Positions 50,201 through 62,300 of a DNA stretch of 64,000 bases are shown here, piece by piece. Both the position numbers and the translations under genes were made by a program. Position 1 is the first letter of the stretch. Each line of letters begins with the position of its first letter. Under the pieces are notes generated by a model that was not told the origin of the DNA, ran no database searches, and saw only the letters and a program-made list of their open reading frames with translations. The DNA is from Berberis thunbergii (taxonomy: Eukaryota; Streptophyta; Magnoliopsida; Ranunculales; Berberidaceae). Location of the stretch: the NCBI GenBank assembly GCA_003290165.1, contig QNQO01001174.1, forward strand, positions 124,001 through 188,000, given 5' to 3'.

Positions 50201-53200
50201 TGTGAATGTTCTCTTGGATAACATTCAAAGCATTGAGCGTGCTGTGGAATTTGCATTCCGAGTTGAAGAAAATGCTGTATGGAGCCAGGTTGCCAAAGCA
50301 CAATTAAGGGAGGGGCTAGTAAGTGATGCAATTGAGTCTTTCATCCTTGCTGAGGATGCAACTCAGTTCTTGGATGTCATTCGGGCTTCAGAGGATGCAA
50401 ATGTGTACCATGATTTAGTGAGGTATTTACTGATGGTAAGGCAGAAAGCCAAGGAACCCAAGGTGGACAGTGAGCTTATTTATGCTTATGCAAAGATAGA
50501 GAGGCTCGGTGACATTGAAGAATTCATTCTCATGCCAAATGTTGCGAATCTCCAAAATGTTGGTGACCGATTGTTTGATGAAGCCCTTTATGAAGCTGCT
50601 AAAATCATATTTGCTTTTATTTCTAACTGGGCCAAGTTAGCTAGTACCCTTGTCAGACTGAAACAATTCCAAGGTGCTGTCGATGCGGCTCGTAAAGCAA
50701 ACAGTGCAAAGACATGGAAGGATGTTTGCTTTGCCTGCGTTGATGCTGAGGAGTTTCGTCTGGCACAGATATGTGGGCTTAACATCATTGTACAGGTACA
50801 AGTTTCTTTGAATGGTCTTTGAACTACTCGAGCTCTATGATCAAGTGATCCTTTTAGATGCATTCCTGGGCTGTGAATACTTGATCCTCTTAAAGAGAAA
50901 GTTGGGAGGGACCTAGTGAATCTACTGATTTAGTCATGGAGCTTTTAAAAAAATTTCATTTGGAACGTTCTTATTGCTATTTGAATTTGAATACACTTTA
51001 ATTTGTGACGATGTTTTCTAGGTGGATGACTTGGAGGAGGTCAGTGACTTTTACCAGAACAGAGGTTGCTTCAATGAGCTGATATCTCTGATGGAGAGTG
51101 GTCTAGGATTGGAACGTGCACATATGGGTATCTTTACAGAATTAGGTGTTCTGTATGCTAGATACCGTCCTGAGAAGCTTATGGAACACATCAAATTGTT
51201 TTCAACGCGTCTCAACATTCCCAAGCTTATACGAGCTTGTGATGAGCAACAACACTGGAAGGAACTCACCTATCTATATATCCAATATGATGAGTTTGAC
51301 AACGCAGCAGCCACTATCATGAATCACTCTCCGGAAGCATGGGATCACATGCAGTTTAAAGACGTTGCAGTCAAAGTTGCAAATGTGGAGCTTTATTACA
51401 AGGCGGTACATTTCTATTTACAGGAACATCCTGATCTTATTAATGATCTTCTTCATGTGCTAGCACTCCGTGTGGACCATACACGTGTTGTGGACATCAT
51501 GCGAAAGGTACTTGTGGTTTATGATTATTTTTAATGTTATAGCAGCATATCTTTTCATTAGAAGGAATTTAAATTCATTTTCCAAGAAATTCTATGGAAA
51601 GTTCAACTCATTTATTTCTCACTCGTTGGTTTCAGGCTGGCCAATTACATCTTGTGAAGCCTTATATGGTTGCAGTTCAAAGCAACAATGTCACTGCTGT
51701 GAATGAAGCTTTGAATGAAATTTATGTTGAGGAGGAGGATTATGATAGGTTACGGGAATCAATTGAGCTGCACGATAACTTTGATCAAATAGGACTTGCA
51801 CAGAAGGTGAAAGAAATTATATAATCATCAGTTTGGTGACCATTTATTGTGATTGTTTGCAGCCTTTGAATTTTTAGAATGTAATGCTGGTTGTTTTTAT
51901 AGGTTGAGAAACATGAACTACTTGAGATGAGGCGCATTGCTGCCTACATTTATAAGAAAGCTGGTAGATGGAAGCAATCTATTGCATTATCGAAAAAAGA
52001 CAACCACTACAAAGATGCAATGGAGACCTGCTCACAGTCTGGCGACCGTGAACTTTCAGAAGAGTTACTTGTTTATTTTATTGAGCAGGTATTTGCCTAT
52101 TGTCTTTGTTATCATTATCATGTGATAGAGTTGGTCTTTGAGTAATGCAAACAATTTTTACTAGAAAGCTATTATACTGCTACTCCTATGGGTTAGGTAC
52201 TCCCATACTCCAGCAACCCCCTTACAGAAGTTGCATGCAGTTACTGTTTATTTATTATTGGTTACTGGCCTTCATATTTTCTACGATTGAATCTTAGTGC
52301 TCTAGTGTGGAAACTAATTTTGGTTGGACATGGTTCCCCGCACTAAAATATTTCATGAGTTTCATGGAATGGGTTATGGTCTCCTTCCTTTCGGACTAGT
52401 GAGAATGTAACCTACCATTCATTTGGCGTCACAAACTATAGCATCTCGGATTGTCTGAGAGAATTCAGGTTATCCAATGTGACTTGGTCTGTCTTTTACA
52501 TGTGTACATCACACATTTTAAACAATCATACTTTGGTTGGATTTAGTGAGAGATGATGGATAAGTTTCTGTATCTGGAGACCTGTTAATATTTAATTAAA
52601 TTAAATTAAATATTGGAAGGGTCTTGCAAACTAAAATGCCTATATTTCTATATTTGCTGTGTATGCAGGGAAAGAAGGAGTGCTTTGCCTCATGCCTATT
52701 CGTTTGCTATGATTTGATCCGACCAGATGTTGCACTTGAGCTCGCTTGGACAAATAATATGATCGACTTTGCCTTCCCATATCTTTTACAGGTGATCTAT
52801 TTATACATACTGGTCTTTGTTTGCTTACCCAATTATATATTCTCACCTTTTTTATTTGCTTGGTTTCAGTTTATCCGCGAATACACAGGCAAAGTTGATG
52901 AACTTATTAAGGGCAAAATTGAAGCCCAAAGTGAAGTTAAGGCCAAAGAAAAGGAAGAGAAAGACATGGTTGCTCAACAGGTAAGGCTATATGATGTGTG
53001 CTCATTAGTTTTGTATTTCGCTCGCATTCTTTTGTTGATCATCTTTGAAGTAGAAATTTGCATGAAATGCTATAACGACTAATGCTCTCTGGCTGCAGAA
53101 CATGTATGCCCAGTTGCTGCCTCTTGCTTTGCCAGCTCCGCCAATGCCAGGCATGGGTGGAGGTTATGTTCCACAACCACCCATGGGAGGAATGGGAATG

Positions 53201-53245
53201 CCTCCAATGCCACCATTTGGGATGCCTCCAATGGGCTCGTATTGA
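41281..53245 (+). CDS. CHC: clathrin heavy chain (30 coding exons, 1700 aa)
   Basis: Main subunit of the clathrin triskelion, coating vesicles at the plasma membrane and trans-Golgi. Exons: 41281-41325, 41612-41816, 42755-42843, 42942-43020, 43130-43257, 44495-44593, 44687-44795, 44959-45038, 45129-45356, 45442-45507, 45642-45758, 46023-46220, 46372-46488, 46574-46633, 47639-47725, 47898-47981, 48066-48200, 48284-48346, 48425-48529, 48610-48722, 48809-49061, 49206-49342, 49422-49700, 49793-50795, 51022-51507, 51636-51806, 51903-52088, 52669-52791, 52870-52980, 53099-53245. All junctions are GT/AG and keep frame. The N-terminal propeller (about 1-330) starts [15 protein letters not shown]; the leg is alpha-helical clathrin repeats; the C-terminus is rich in Pro, Gly and Met ([15 protein letters not shown]). 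Length matches plant CHC1/CHC2 (about 1705). It looks intact. Which paralogue it is cannot be told. Confidence 0.96.
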
Positions 53246-54661
53246 TTTCAAGATGAATAGTTGGGAGCACGATTTGGGGATGAACCGTAGCAGCAGGAAG
53301 GATAGCGTTTCATTCAGTGTTTGGTTACACAGATTTATGAGCAACAAAACGTTTCTGTCAATAGGCTGTATTTTCTTTATATTCTTTCTGTAGTGGAGGC
53401 ATTTTTTTTTATTGGCCAGTCTTTTTGGCAGAGCTGAGCATTTTGTATTTTGCTGTACCAATATATATCTCACGTGTGTCAGATAGGATGGAACAAAATA
53501 TGGTACACTTCATTTTACTGATGCTGGATGTTTTATGGTGGTCGTGTGGCTTTGACTATCCGGTAACTGTTGTTTATACACCTTTGTCTATTTGAACAAT
53601 GATATTTCAAATTTTGAGCTCGGCGTGGTTGGTTTCCCTCCATGTTTTGGTTCTGTTAAATCAATTTTTTTAACAATAAACTGTAGAGAAAATATTTTCA
53701 CAATATTGTTCTACACAGTTTTCGGGTTGGTGTGGTTGAATGTATGTTTCATAATCTCTGTTATATCTTTATTTATGTATCCAATCTTTTTCGCCTCTCT
53801 GAATTAGAGCCTTTAAGAGCTACTAGCGTTAAGCAAATGGCTTTACAAACTTCCCATGCCCACTTCAGAATCAGGGCTTTGATTTTGTTGAGAGATCTGA
53901 TTTTTCTTAAGTAAGCAGAATGTTGATATTACCAAAGATTTGGTGGAAGCTAATATGGAAATATGATTAGGTATACTTATTGAAAGATTTGGTGGAATTA
54001 TTTTCTTCTCCTTGTGTGTAAGCAATAGTTATAATTCTTTTTTAGTTTTAATTTTAATTTTCTTTTGTAATTAGAGCGTATGTAGTAAAGATGTATCTTG
54101 TGTGTCTTCTGCTTATTGAAGCAAAAAACAAGTACCAGATTTGTGATAAACTTTTCTTATGGTGGAGCTTGTTGGCCGAGACGAATCACTTCGTTCCACT
54201 GAAGATTATTCGAGTTGTTCTGATGGCTTCTACCTACAGTTTGTTGGAATATGGAAGTTGCAATAGATGCATGAGATTGTTGTCATGGTTATGTGAAACC
54301 ATTAGGAGAGCTTTACATGGATTTTCTACTTTTGGTTTTGGGCAATCAGAGATATGATATTAGGTATATTACTATCGACTATCTCAGATCTTTTGATCAG
54401 TATATCCATTGATCAAACTTCAAAGGCTTTTGCAAGTGATGAAGTATTCTTCCTGGCTTGAGTTACGTGTACACTTTATAAGATTCATGGTCCTTTAAGG
54501 ACAAAGTGCCTATTTTAGGAGCTACCTATAGGAGCACTTTTGATAGACTTACCTAAAAGAGTAGTTTGTAGGTGGAGTCGTCTCCTATGAGACAAATCTC
54601 TAAAACACTCACTGAAACCAATATGAACAAAAGACAAGCGAAACAAAGTTACATTTGTGTT
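53246..54661. other. clathrin 3' UTR and intergenic DNA
   Basis: The 3' UTR probably covers the first few hundred bases. An open frame at 54091-54357 has no recognisable family. Nothing else recognised. Confidence 0.45.
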
Positions 54662-54671
54662 AGCTCAGGTA

Positions 54672-55298
54672 AAGGATGCACGGATGGGGACACGCGTGTC
54701 GTGTTGGACACGAACATGACACGCCGATTTGACAATTTTCCAAAAACTAGGACTCAGGGACACGTCGACACATCATACTATTTTTTAAAAGTTATATAAA
54801 TATAAATAATAATCTAATAACGACCATTCTTAGAGTGTCTTGAAGAAGATGACACTCTTGTAATAAAAAAATTAAAGTAGAGAAAAAGTATAGTAGAGAA
54901 GAAGTAGAGGAAAGAATAAGCAAATGAGAAAAAATAAGAAGCAAATATTAAGAAGCATAGACTATCTCTACGCTTTAGTGATTTTTTGCCATATTTATCT
55001 TAAATTGCAATTGAAATAATAATTCACTTCAGATTGATCAACAACCATTATATTACATGGTTATTTGCAAATATCTAAAAGTAAAAAATAAAACAAAGTT
55101 GATTTTTCGAGTTTTGACTGTGTTCTGATCAAGTTCGTGGTGTATCAGAGGCGTGTCTGACACGTTGACCATATTGACCATGTGTCTGATACCTGTCGAC
55201 ACATTGACCAAGTGTCGGAGGCATGTTGAACGAGTGTCGTGTGTCGAATATTTGTCGGACACGAATACGACAAGTTTTCGAAGAGTCTGTGCTTCCTT
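54672..55298. mobile_element. candidate Mutator-like non-autonomous element
   Basis: Ends AAGGATGCACGGA and, inverted, AAGGAAGCACAGA (11 of 13). Flanks AGCTCAGGTA (54662-54671) and GGCTCACGTA (55299-55308) agree at 8 of 10, close to the 9-10 bp duplications of MULEs. Both ends contain CGTGTCGTGT/ACACGACAC words. Non-coding. Confidence 0.5.
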
Positions 55299-55559
55299 GG
55301 CTCACGTAGACTTCTTGTAGCTTGTAGTAACCAAGCCAGGTATGTTTGAAATCCTTACATGGGCGTCATTAGGCCCAAGGACTTCGCAATGTAATCGATG
55401 TCTTGAGCGTTAGACCATTGGTAGTCATGGCCAAAGGAATGAGATTTCGCGAAACAATGCGAAAGTTGTGGATTTTTTGAAATTGCAAAAAGAAAGTGTC
55501 AAAATTTTTTTTTGCATTTTTTGAGGGTTTTTTTTGAAAAATTTTGAGATTTTTTTCGT

Positions 55560-55985
55560 AAATTTTGTATTTTTCATAAAAATACAAAAACCAACTAGCA
55601 AAAATTACATTTTGCCAATTTTTTTTCAAAAAACAATACATAAATTTTGAGGTTTTATTCTAATTATCATTTCTTCTAATTATTTGTTGATTTTTTAAAC
55701 CACCCCCTAATTTTCTAATTATCATTTCTTCTTACTTATGTATTGATTTTTGAAACCAATTCTTAATTTTCTAATCATATATTGATTTCATGTTTGTTTC
55801 ATTTAATGTGTTTAATAGATTTATTTAATTACATCTTAGTTTTTCACATATTTCATATACCCTCGAAAGTCATTAAATATATTTCATGTATTCTCAAAAT
55901 TTTTACGTTTTTTTCTTTACATATCGAAATATTTCTTAAAATCAGGATACAGAAGTTAACTCAAAAAACAAAATCACAATCCTTG
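55560..55985 (-). repeat. AT-rich dispersed repeat, inverted copy of 18955-19345
   Basis: Shares AACTCAAAAAACAAAATCACAA and TTTCATATACCCTCGAAAG-type stretches, in reverse complement, with 18955-19345. Identity unknown; no TIR found. Confidence 0.6.
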
Positions 55986-56095
55986 GTCATGGCTAAGAAA
56001 CGCGATTTTCTCGAAAAATGTCAAAATTTCACGAAATATTTTTTCTTGGAATTACCAAAATATCTTTTGAAATTTGAAATATTTATTCCTTCAAT

Positions 56096-56175
56096 TAGGC
56101 GAGCGAGCCGGCGGTGAGTATAGAACCCAAGACATGAGGGTTAAACCACCGTAGCCTTAACCATCCAACTGGGTT
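56096..56175 (-). repeat. SINE-like remnant
   Basis: The minus strand reads AGTTGGATGGTTAAGG (box A-like) and GGGTTCTATACTC (box B-like), spaced as in tRNA-derived SINEs. Short and decayed. Confidence 0.4.
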
Positions 56176-56179
56176 ACAA

Positions 56180-56398
56180 TTTTCAAAAATGCTAGGAAAC
56201 CAGGTTTTTGCAACAATGTTTTGTAACCAGGATGACGTGTCATGATCTGGAAAGAATGATGAAATCTCCACAAATTTTATGTATATATTGAGGTTATAAA
56301 AAACTTCTCTAATGATTCCACATCATCCTGATTGCAAAACATGTTTACAAAACCTGATTTCCTAGCCTCACTCTACCATTTTTATAGCAATAATAATA
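56180..56398. mobile_element. MITE, GCTAGG-ended family, copy 2 (inverted)
   Basis: Left AAAAATGCTAGGAAACCAGG, right GATTTCCTAGCCTCACTC. The ends equal the opposite ends of the 16028-16204 copy, so it is inserted in the other direction. Confidence 0.65.
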
Positions 56399-56598
56399 GT
56401 ATTTTATTTATTTATTATTATTATTTTTTGCAATGATGTTATCTTCTTTATAACCCTAATCCATCTTCTTGCTTACTACTTCTTCCATGTCTTCAATGAC
56501 ACCCACCGATTTGCCATCGAACTACACTTAAAAACGAAATTTAAATCCTTAAAATTGAAGCTTTGCGTGCTTACTTGATCCTTAAAATTGAAGCTTTG

Positions 56599-56749
56599 CC
56601 AATGGTAGTATGATCTAGTGGTTAGGGTTGTATGGGTTTGTCCCTCATGTCCTAGGTTCGAGACTCACTTATGGCATTTTATGGTTGTTGACCTGTAGGT
56701 CCCACATAAGATTGTGGGATCCTTAAAAACCCGCTTTCAAAAAAAAAAA
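56599..56749 (+). mobile_element. tRNA-derived SINE
   Basis: Starts near GCCAATGGTAGTATGATC. Box A-like TGATCTAGTGGTTAGGG at 56609-56625, box B GGTTCGAGACTC at 56655-56666, a unique 3' part and a terminal A run (56739-56749). Length of about 150 bp is typical. Upstream, CCTTAAAATTGAAGCTTTGC occurs twice in tandem (about 56548 and 56581). Confidence 0.7.
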
Positions 56750-57893
56750 ATCGAAATCCAAATGACCCAAATCTTCTACTTCAAATGAACGAGTACAAAC
56801 TCAAAGTTTCTATGCCCAATTTTTTAGCAATGGTGAACCAAATAGATCTTCCAAGCCAATCTCCATAAATCGGGCACAGTTTCAAGTTTTCCATAAATAT
56901 CTACACCCTACAAATTCAGAAAAGTTAACTATTTTGTGTTTAGGTTGTTGCTTGATATTATCCAAACGAGATAGAATGGTTCTAGTTCTATAATTATCTG
57001 AATCTTGAAAATAAATATGCAAGTTACATGCCACACGATCATGGATATTATTGAAAAAGTGGTTTTCATCATAAAGATCATAGACAATTTCAAATCATAG
57101 AAATTCTTATAGATACATTCCTTCCTTGTTCATGATTATTGTATGTAGATGGTTTGGGGAAGAAGATAATCATCCGTACCTTTAAGTTTCGTCGAATTTT
57201 ATGTGAAAGTTAAGATGGATGGATGATACGTGATACCTCGAGATTTACAATCTATTTTTTGGATTAGAAAGGGTAAGATCATCTACTTAAATATTTCGGT
57301 AACCATGGTTAATAAATTACGTCTTATTAGTCATAAAATGCAAAAGGTAGGCTTAATTGGCCAATACTTAAACTATGGTTCCTAATTAGTCTATTTTGTT
57401 AAAAAGTAGACTTTCAAGTCATTTTTTGTAAAATGATTATCAATCGAAATTTTTTCTTTTTTTATACATAACAAAACATTGCTTAAAATGTTGTTGCTAA
57501 ATAACATTGCCAAGTATGTTGAAGAACATCATCAATGCCTTTCTTTTTGAAGGATACTACTACGAACTGCTGAAAGACACTACCAATATAAAAAAAAAAT
57601 CATATTACTAACATTGTCAATTCTGCTGAAGAACACCACCAGTGTCCTACTTTCTAAAGGACACCACCACCCACTTGCTGAAAGACACTATCAATATAAA
57701 CAAAAAATCCCACTACCTCTCTTCTTCTCGCTTCATTCATTCTTTTTTCCTCTCATTCACCACCACTACCCCGCCACATCTCCTCCTTTCCTCCTCCCCT
57801 TTCCACCACCACTCTGTCACTGCCACCTCTGCTCCTCATCCCCTCTTGTTCTTCTCCTTCTCCTCCTTCAATCACCACCACCACTCCACCACC
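56750..57893. other. intergenic, nothing firm
   Basis: 57550-57700 repeats short words such as CTGAAAGACACTACCAATAT twice. 57715-57890 is a C/T-rich tract (CACCACCACTCCACC). The open frames at 57614-58076 derive from this tract. Confidence 0.4.
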
Positions 57894-57901
57894 TCTCCAT
57901 C

Positions 57902-58960
57902 CAGGCATGGATTCAGGTGGGGGCACTTGCCCCCACTGACTTTTGAGATTTTTTTTAAAAATAATTTATTTGTTTATCAATTAGTTTTTAGTTTGCTCTT
58001 CTATTCTCACTTTTCACTTCAATCAGGACTTCATCCATTAAATCATGTACATATCAAATTCAAACTCTACTTTTAGAGTTAAAGATAGAGGTTAAATCCC
58101 TCAAATCTCTCAAAGAGCAAAAATTCTAGCGAACCTGGGAAACCACTGCTTGCCCCCCCCTCCCCCCCCCCCCCTTAAACACATACTCCAAAAATGTGTT
58201 TTAAAGAGGGGGCAAAAATGTATTTTTGCCCCCTAGGCAGGGACCAGGCTGATTTTTCCAGGCCAGCTAGAATTGCTCCTCAAATAAACCAAAATCCACA
58301 ATTTCTTCTTCACACTCCATCGATTGGATAAGATGAGGGAAACCCCTATATTTCATCATCTTCAAATATCTATAACTATTGAGTTATTTGAACTCATCTT
58401 CACAAGATCCAGTAGGATCCAAACCACCTTATTCTTCTTCTTCTAGGTACCAGGTGCCTTCATTAATCACTGTGTTGGTCATCTCCACAAAAAAAATCGT
58501 AAGCAACTAAATCTCTTCCTCATTTTCTTCATGTAGTAGTAATCAACGATTCAAACCCTTCTCTTCTGTTGTGTTTCTATAAGTAGTAATCATCTTTGAT
58601 TAATATAATAGTAATCATCTTCAATGACTGTCTTTATTGTACTCCCCTTTTTGCTATAGTAGTAATCAATGAATATAGTAGTAAATCTACAGGGCCTGAG
58701 TCCCCCTGCTTGGTTTGCTGCATGGGGGGCAAAAATACACTTTTGCCCCCCCTCTTTAAACACATTTTCCAAAAAGTTGTTAAATAGGGGGGCAAAAGTG
58801 TATTTTTGCCTCCCCAGGCAGCAACCTTGCTGGTTTTTCCAGGCCAGGAAGAATTTCGGATTAAAAAAAAAATTCATGTTAAAGTAACTAATTTTTATAT
58901 TATATTTAATTAATTATGACATCACTCCCCCCTTAGACAAAAATTCTGGCTCCGTCACTG
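57902..58960. mobile_element. non-autonomous hAT-type transposon (CAGTG...GGAGCC group)
   Basis: Ends CAGGCATGGATTCAGG and, inverted, CAGTGACGGAGCCAGA. Flanks TCTCCATC (57894-57901) and TCTCTATC (58961-58968) agree at 7 of 8. It contains two related palindromic modules (about 58130-58270 and 58690-58860), each with inverted GGGGGGCAAAAATACAC/GTGTATTTTTGCC arms around CTTTAAACACATTTTCC. One arm of the first has become a C run (58153-58174). Same TIR group as 8463-9378. Confidence 0.7.
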
Positions 58961-59389
58961 TCTCTATCACCTTTTTTTTCTCTTATTTTTCTCCATCAAT
59001 AGTCACTACCGCTACCTCTTATCTTCTTCCCCTTTTTTTTTCTTCTTCTCCTTCTCCTTCAATTATCAGAAAATAAAAATAAAAAAATAAAATAATGATA
59101 TTCTTCAGTAGAAATTGTAATGTTATTTAGCAACAACTTTCTTAAAATCAATGTACCAAAATTATCTTAAAAAACGAAATCACATTGAAAAAAAAACAAA
59201 AACTGAAACCCCAAACTCTCGGGTCTGACTCTATATAAACGAGCGAAGTGAAGCGAAGCCTAATCGCTTCTCTTCTCACCTTCGACGCCTCTCTAAACCC
59301 TAATAAAACCCTAATACCCAAAACCTTAACTTTCCATTACATCTTCTTCCGTCGATTCATTCGAGTGTGTTTGAATAGCTCATCTTGAA
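58961..59389 (+). promoter_or_regulatory. EBP1 promoter and leader with two telo boxes
   Basis: A TATA box, CTATATAAAC, lies at 59231-59240. Downstream, AAACCCTAA occurs at 59295-59303 and 59306-59314, starts 11 bp apart. AAACCCTAA telo boxes are common near the start of plant ribosomal and other translation-related genes. The start codon is 76 bp beyond. Confidence 0.65.
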
Positions 59390-62300
59390 ATGTCTGACGA
59401 CGAAGCGAAGGAAGAGAAGGAGTTGGATCTCACTTCACCCGAAGTCGTCACCAAGTACAAGACAGCCGCAGAGATCGTCAACAGTAACTCTCTCTCTCAC
59501 TCTCACTCTCTGTTTTTGTTGTTTCATCTCTCAAACCATTTGGATTTGCTCAATTAGTTTCGTTTGATTTGCAGAGGCCTTGCAGCTGGTCTTGTCAGAA
59601 TGCAAACCCAAAGCCAAGATTGTAGATTTATGCGAAAAAGGAGATGTTTTTATCAGAGAGTAAGAACACCCTTTTAGCCTCTCATAACTTATAAGTTTTA
59701 ATGTTTTGTGTTAGAGATTCAATCGAAGTTTTGATTTTTAAGTGATTTTGGTGGTTTGGGTTTTGTAGACAAACGGGAAATACGTACAAGAACGTGAAGA
59801 AGAAGATCGAAAGAGGAGTTGCGTTTCCCACTTGCATTTCAGTGAACAACATTGTTTGTCACTTCTCTCCTCTTGCTAGTGATGAGACTGTATTGGAGGA
59901 AGGAGATGTTTTGAAAATGTGGGTATTATTGTTCTTTTATCGTTTTTGTTTCGATTGGTTTTTTACATGTATTGATTTGGTTACATGTCTTTGCAGAGAT
60001 TTGGGGTGTCACATAGATGGTTTTATTGCGGTTGTTGCACATACCCATGTCCTTCAGGAAGGACCAGTGACTGGGAGAGCAGCTGATGTCCTTGCTGCTG
60101 CTCACACGGCTGCGGAAGTCGCCTTGAGACTTGTTAAACCAGGAAGAAAGGTAATATTTGATATCTAGTTTGTTTCTATGAGATGCATTTTCCTTTACAT
60201 GGTGTTTTGTGTCGTTACTTCACTGTAATCGATAGTGATGATAATATCACATCCCTTTATTCTGAACATTTTTTGGGATCACTGTAAACGAATTTGATGA
60301 ATGCTTACAATCTAGACTGTGAACTTGTAATTCGGTTTTGAAAGACCAATGGGGCAAAGTGTATGCTACTACCTGACATGCATCCTTTGTGGCTGATGCA
60401 TTACGGTGCAAATGTCACAGCCCCGAATCTCTAAAATGCTTTTTATTACGGATATCTGTACTATCTGGTCAACACTTTTGCTACTATATGGAAATGATTT
60501 CTCTAAATGATGAAGACTTACCACTAGCTATGGAGCAAGCTCCGATTAAGCTTTTATTTTGTCATAGTTACACTGATAGAGAATCATTTTTCTTTTCCAA
60601 TATTTGTTTTTTGGTGATTACATAAAATTGTTTATAATCTATTTATAATTTTTTATTGTCGTGGTTATGTAATGACCGCCTAAATTAATAAATATTACTT
60701 ATTTATTATTTTAATACCCTCCTAAATTATTTAGTAATAGTTATATTTATTTATTTAGGCATGTATTATAGGTTATTTGCATTTTATTTGTGGTAGTAAT
60801 GCCAAGTTAAGATTCTTTATGAACAAATGTGGTGCTCCCAGTGATGATATTTTATCAAAAGCTATGGACCAATGTCCAAGTGAGGCTTTTGAGTTTTGTC
60901 ATAGTTACTCTGATTGGGAGATATTAAGGTGAATGTATTCTTTTGTAATCATTTGTTTTTTTCCTACCGTTTTATGTTTATGATTTCTCTAGATGATGAA
61001 GACGTACAATACGCTATGGAGCATGCTCCGATTAAGCTTTTATATAGTCATAGTTACACTGATAGAGAATCATTGTACTTTTTCAAAGAGATGTGGTTTT
61101 CAATTATCTATTATTTAAAAAAATATCGATTACAGTGAATTGATCCCTTTAGTGAGTAGCATAGGAAAAACCATTTTTTACTTTTCTGTTGCTTGTTGTA
61201 GCTTTGCTGGATTAAGGTTTCACGTTGGTCACAGTTCATGTTTTTCAGTTGATTTGTTGGTCACAGTTAAAAACCGAATAGCGTATCAATTTAATCACAT
61301 TTTGTGGTCAATTGCATAAAGTTTGCAGTGAACATGTGAATTAGTAAAGTCCATTTGGTTATCTTTTTTGGAAATCGCTTTTTTGTTTTGCTGAGTCCTG
61401 GAAGAGGCAACTTTGCCGAGGTGATCCTTTTTTAGAGATCATCTCTTTTTCCCTGTTGCCTATATCATGTATGGCTTTATTGGTTGCTTGAGATCAATGT
61501 ATTTGCTCTTGATTGATCTTTGTCCTGTTATGCCGACATTGTTTTATTAATCTCTATATAGTGATGTATCTTACTATCAAGTGATCTAGTTCTTTTGTTG
61601 AAAATCTGGGGCACAGTTGTGCGCTCTTGAGTAACTTTTTGAGTAGCTAGATGATTTGCACATCAAGCATGATAGAGTGAGTGAGTAAAATTGACTTGTT
61701 TAATCTAGAGGCAACTTTGCCGAGGTGATTAATCTCCTTTCGATCATCTCTTTTTTCCTGTTGCCCATATCGTAAATGGCTAGACTTGGTTGCCTGGGTT
61801 CAATTTGTTTCTGGATTGATCTTATATCATTTTCTATCCAACATTATTTAGGCTTTTTTCTGTGTGTTTATATATATAGGGGTGTGTTTGTTATGTAAAA
61901 CCATTATTTATGTAAAACAATTCGGGCACATCATCGGATCATACAATTAGAAGTACTAATTACGACAGAAATACAAATTATGAAAGAGGCAACTTTGCCG
62001 AGGTGTTCAATTATGCGGCCATCTCTTTTTCCCTGTTGCCTATATTGTGCATTGCTTGGTTGGGATATTTTAGATCAATTGATTTTCCACGATTGATCTT
62101 TGTCCATTCTAGCAGACATTCTTTAATCCAGCTCATTATAAAGTGATTGAGGTATTGACATTAGTTTGTATCTTCTGGTAGACTAGAGAGACTGTTGATT
62201 AAAGGGAACTTCGTGTCTATGGCATACATGCATCAAACTGGCTGCCTGGGTCCTACCTTTATGGTCAAATGATTACTTTACAGTTAATGGGAATTGACTT

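Noticed and set aside
57614..58076. Two overlapping open frames of 110 and 144 codons
   Set aside because: Arise from a C/T-rich simple tract and run into the hAT element.
60230..60335. Possible further C/D snoRNA: GTGATGA near 60235, CTGA near 60270, TTGATGA near 60295, flanks TTCAC/GTGAA
   Set aside because: C and D boxes are not adjacent to the flanking stem, there is no proper terminal D box, and the short C-to-CTGA distance is only about 30 nt.
61553..61677. CTCTAT...ATAGAG ends around GTGATGT, possibly a C/D snoRNA
   Set aside because: The C box is imperfect and the D position reads ATGA instead of CTGA.
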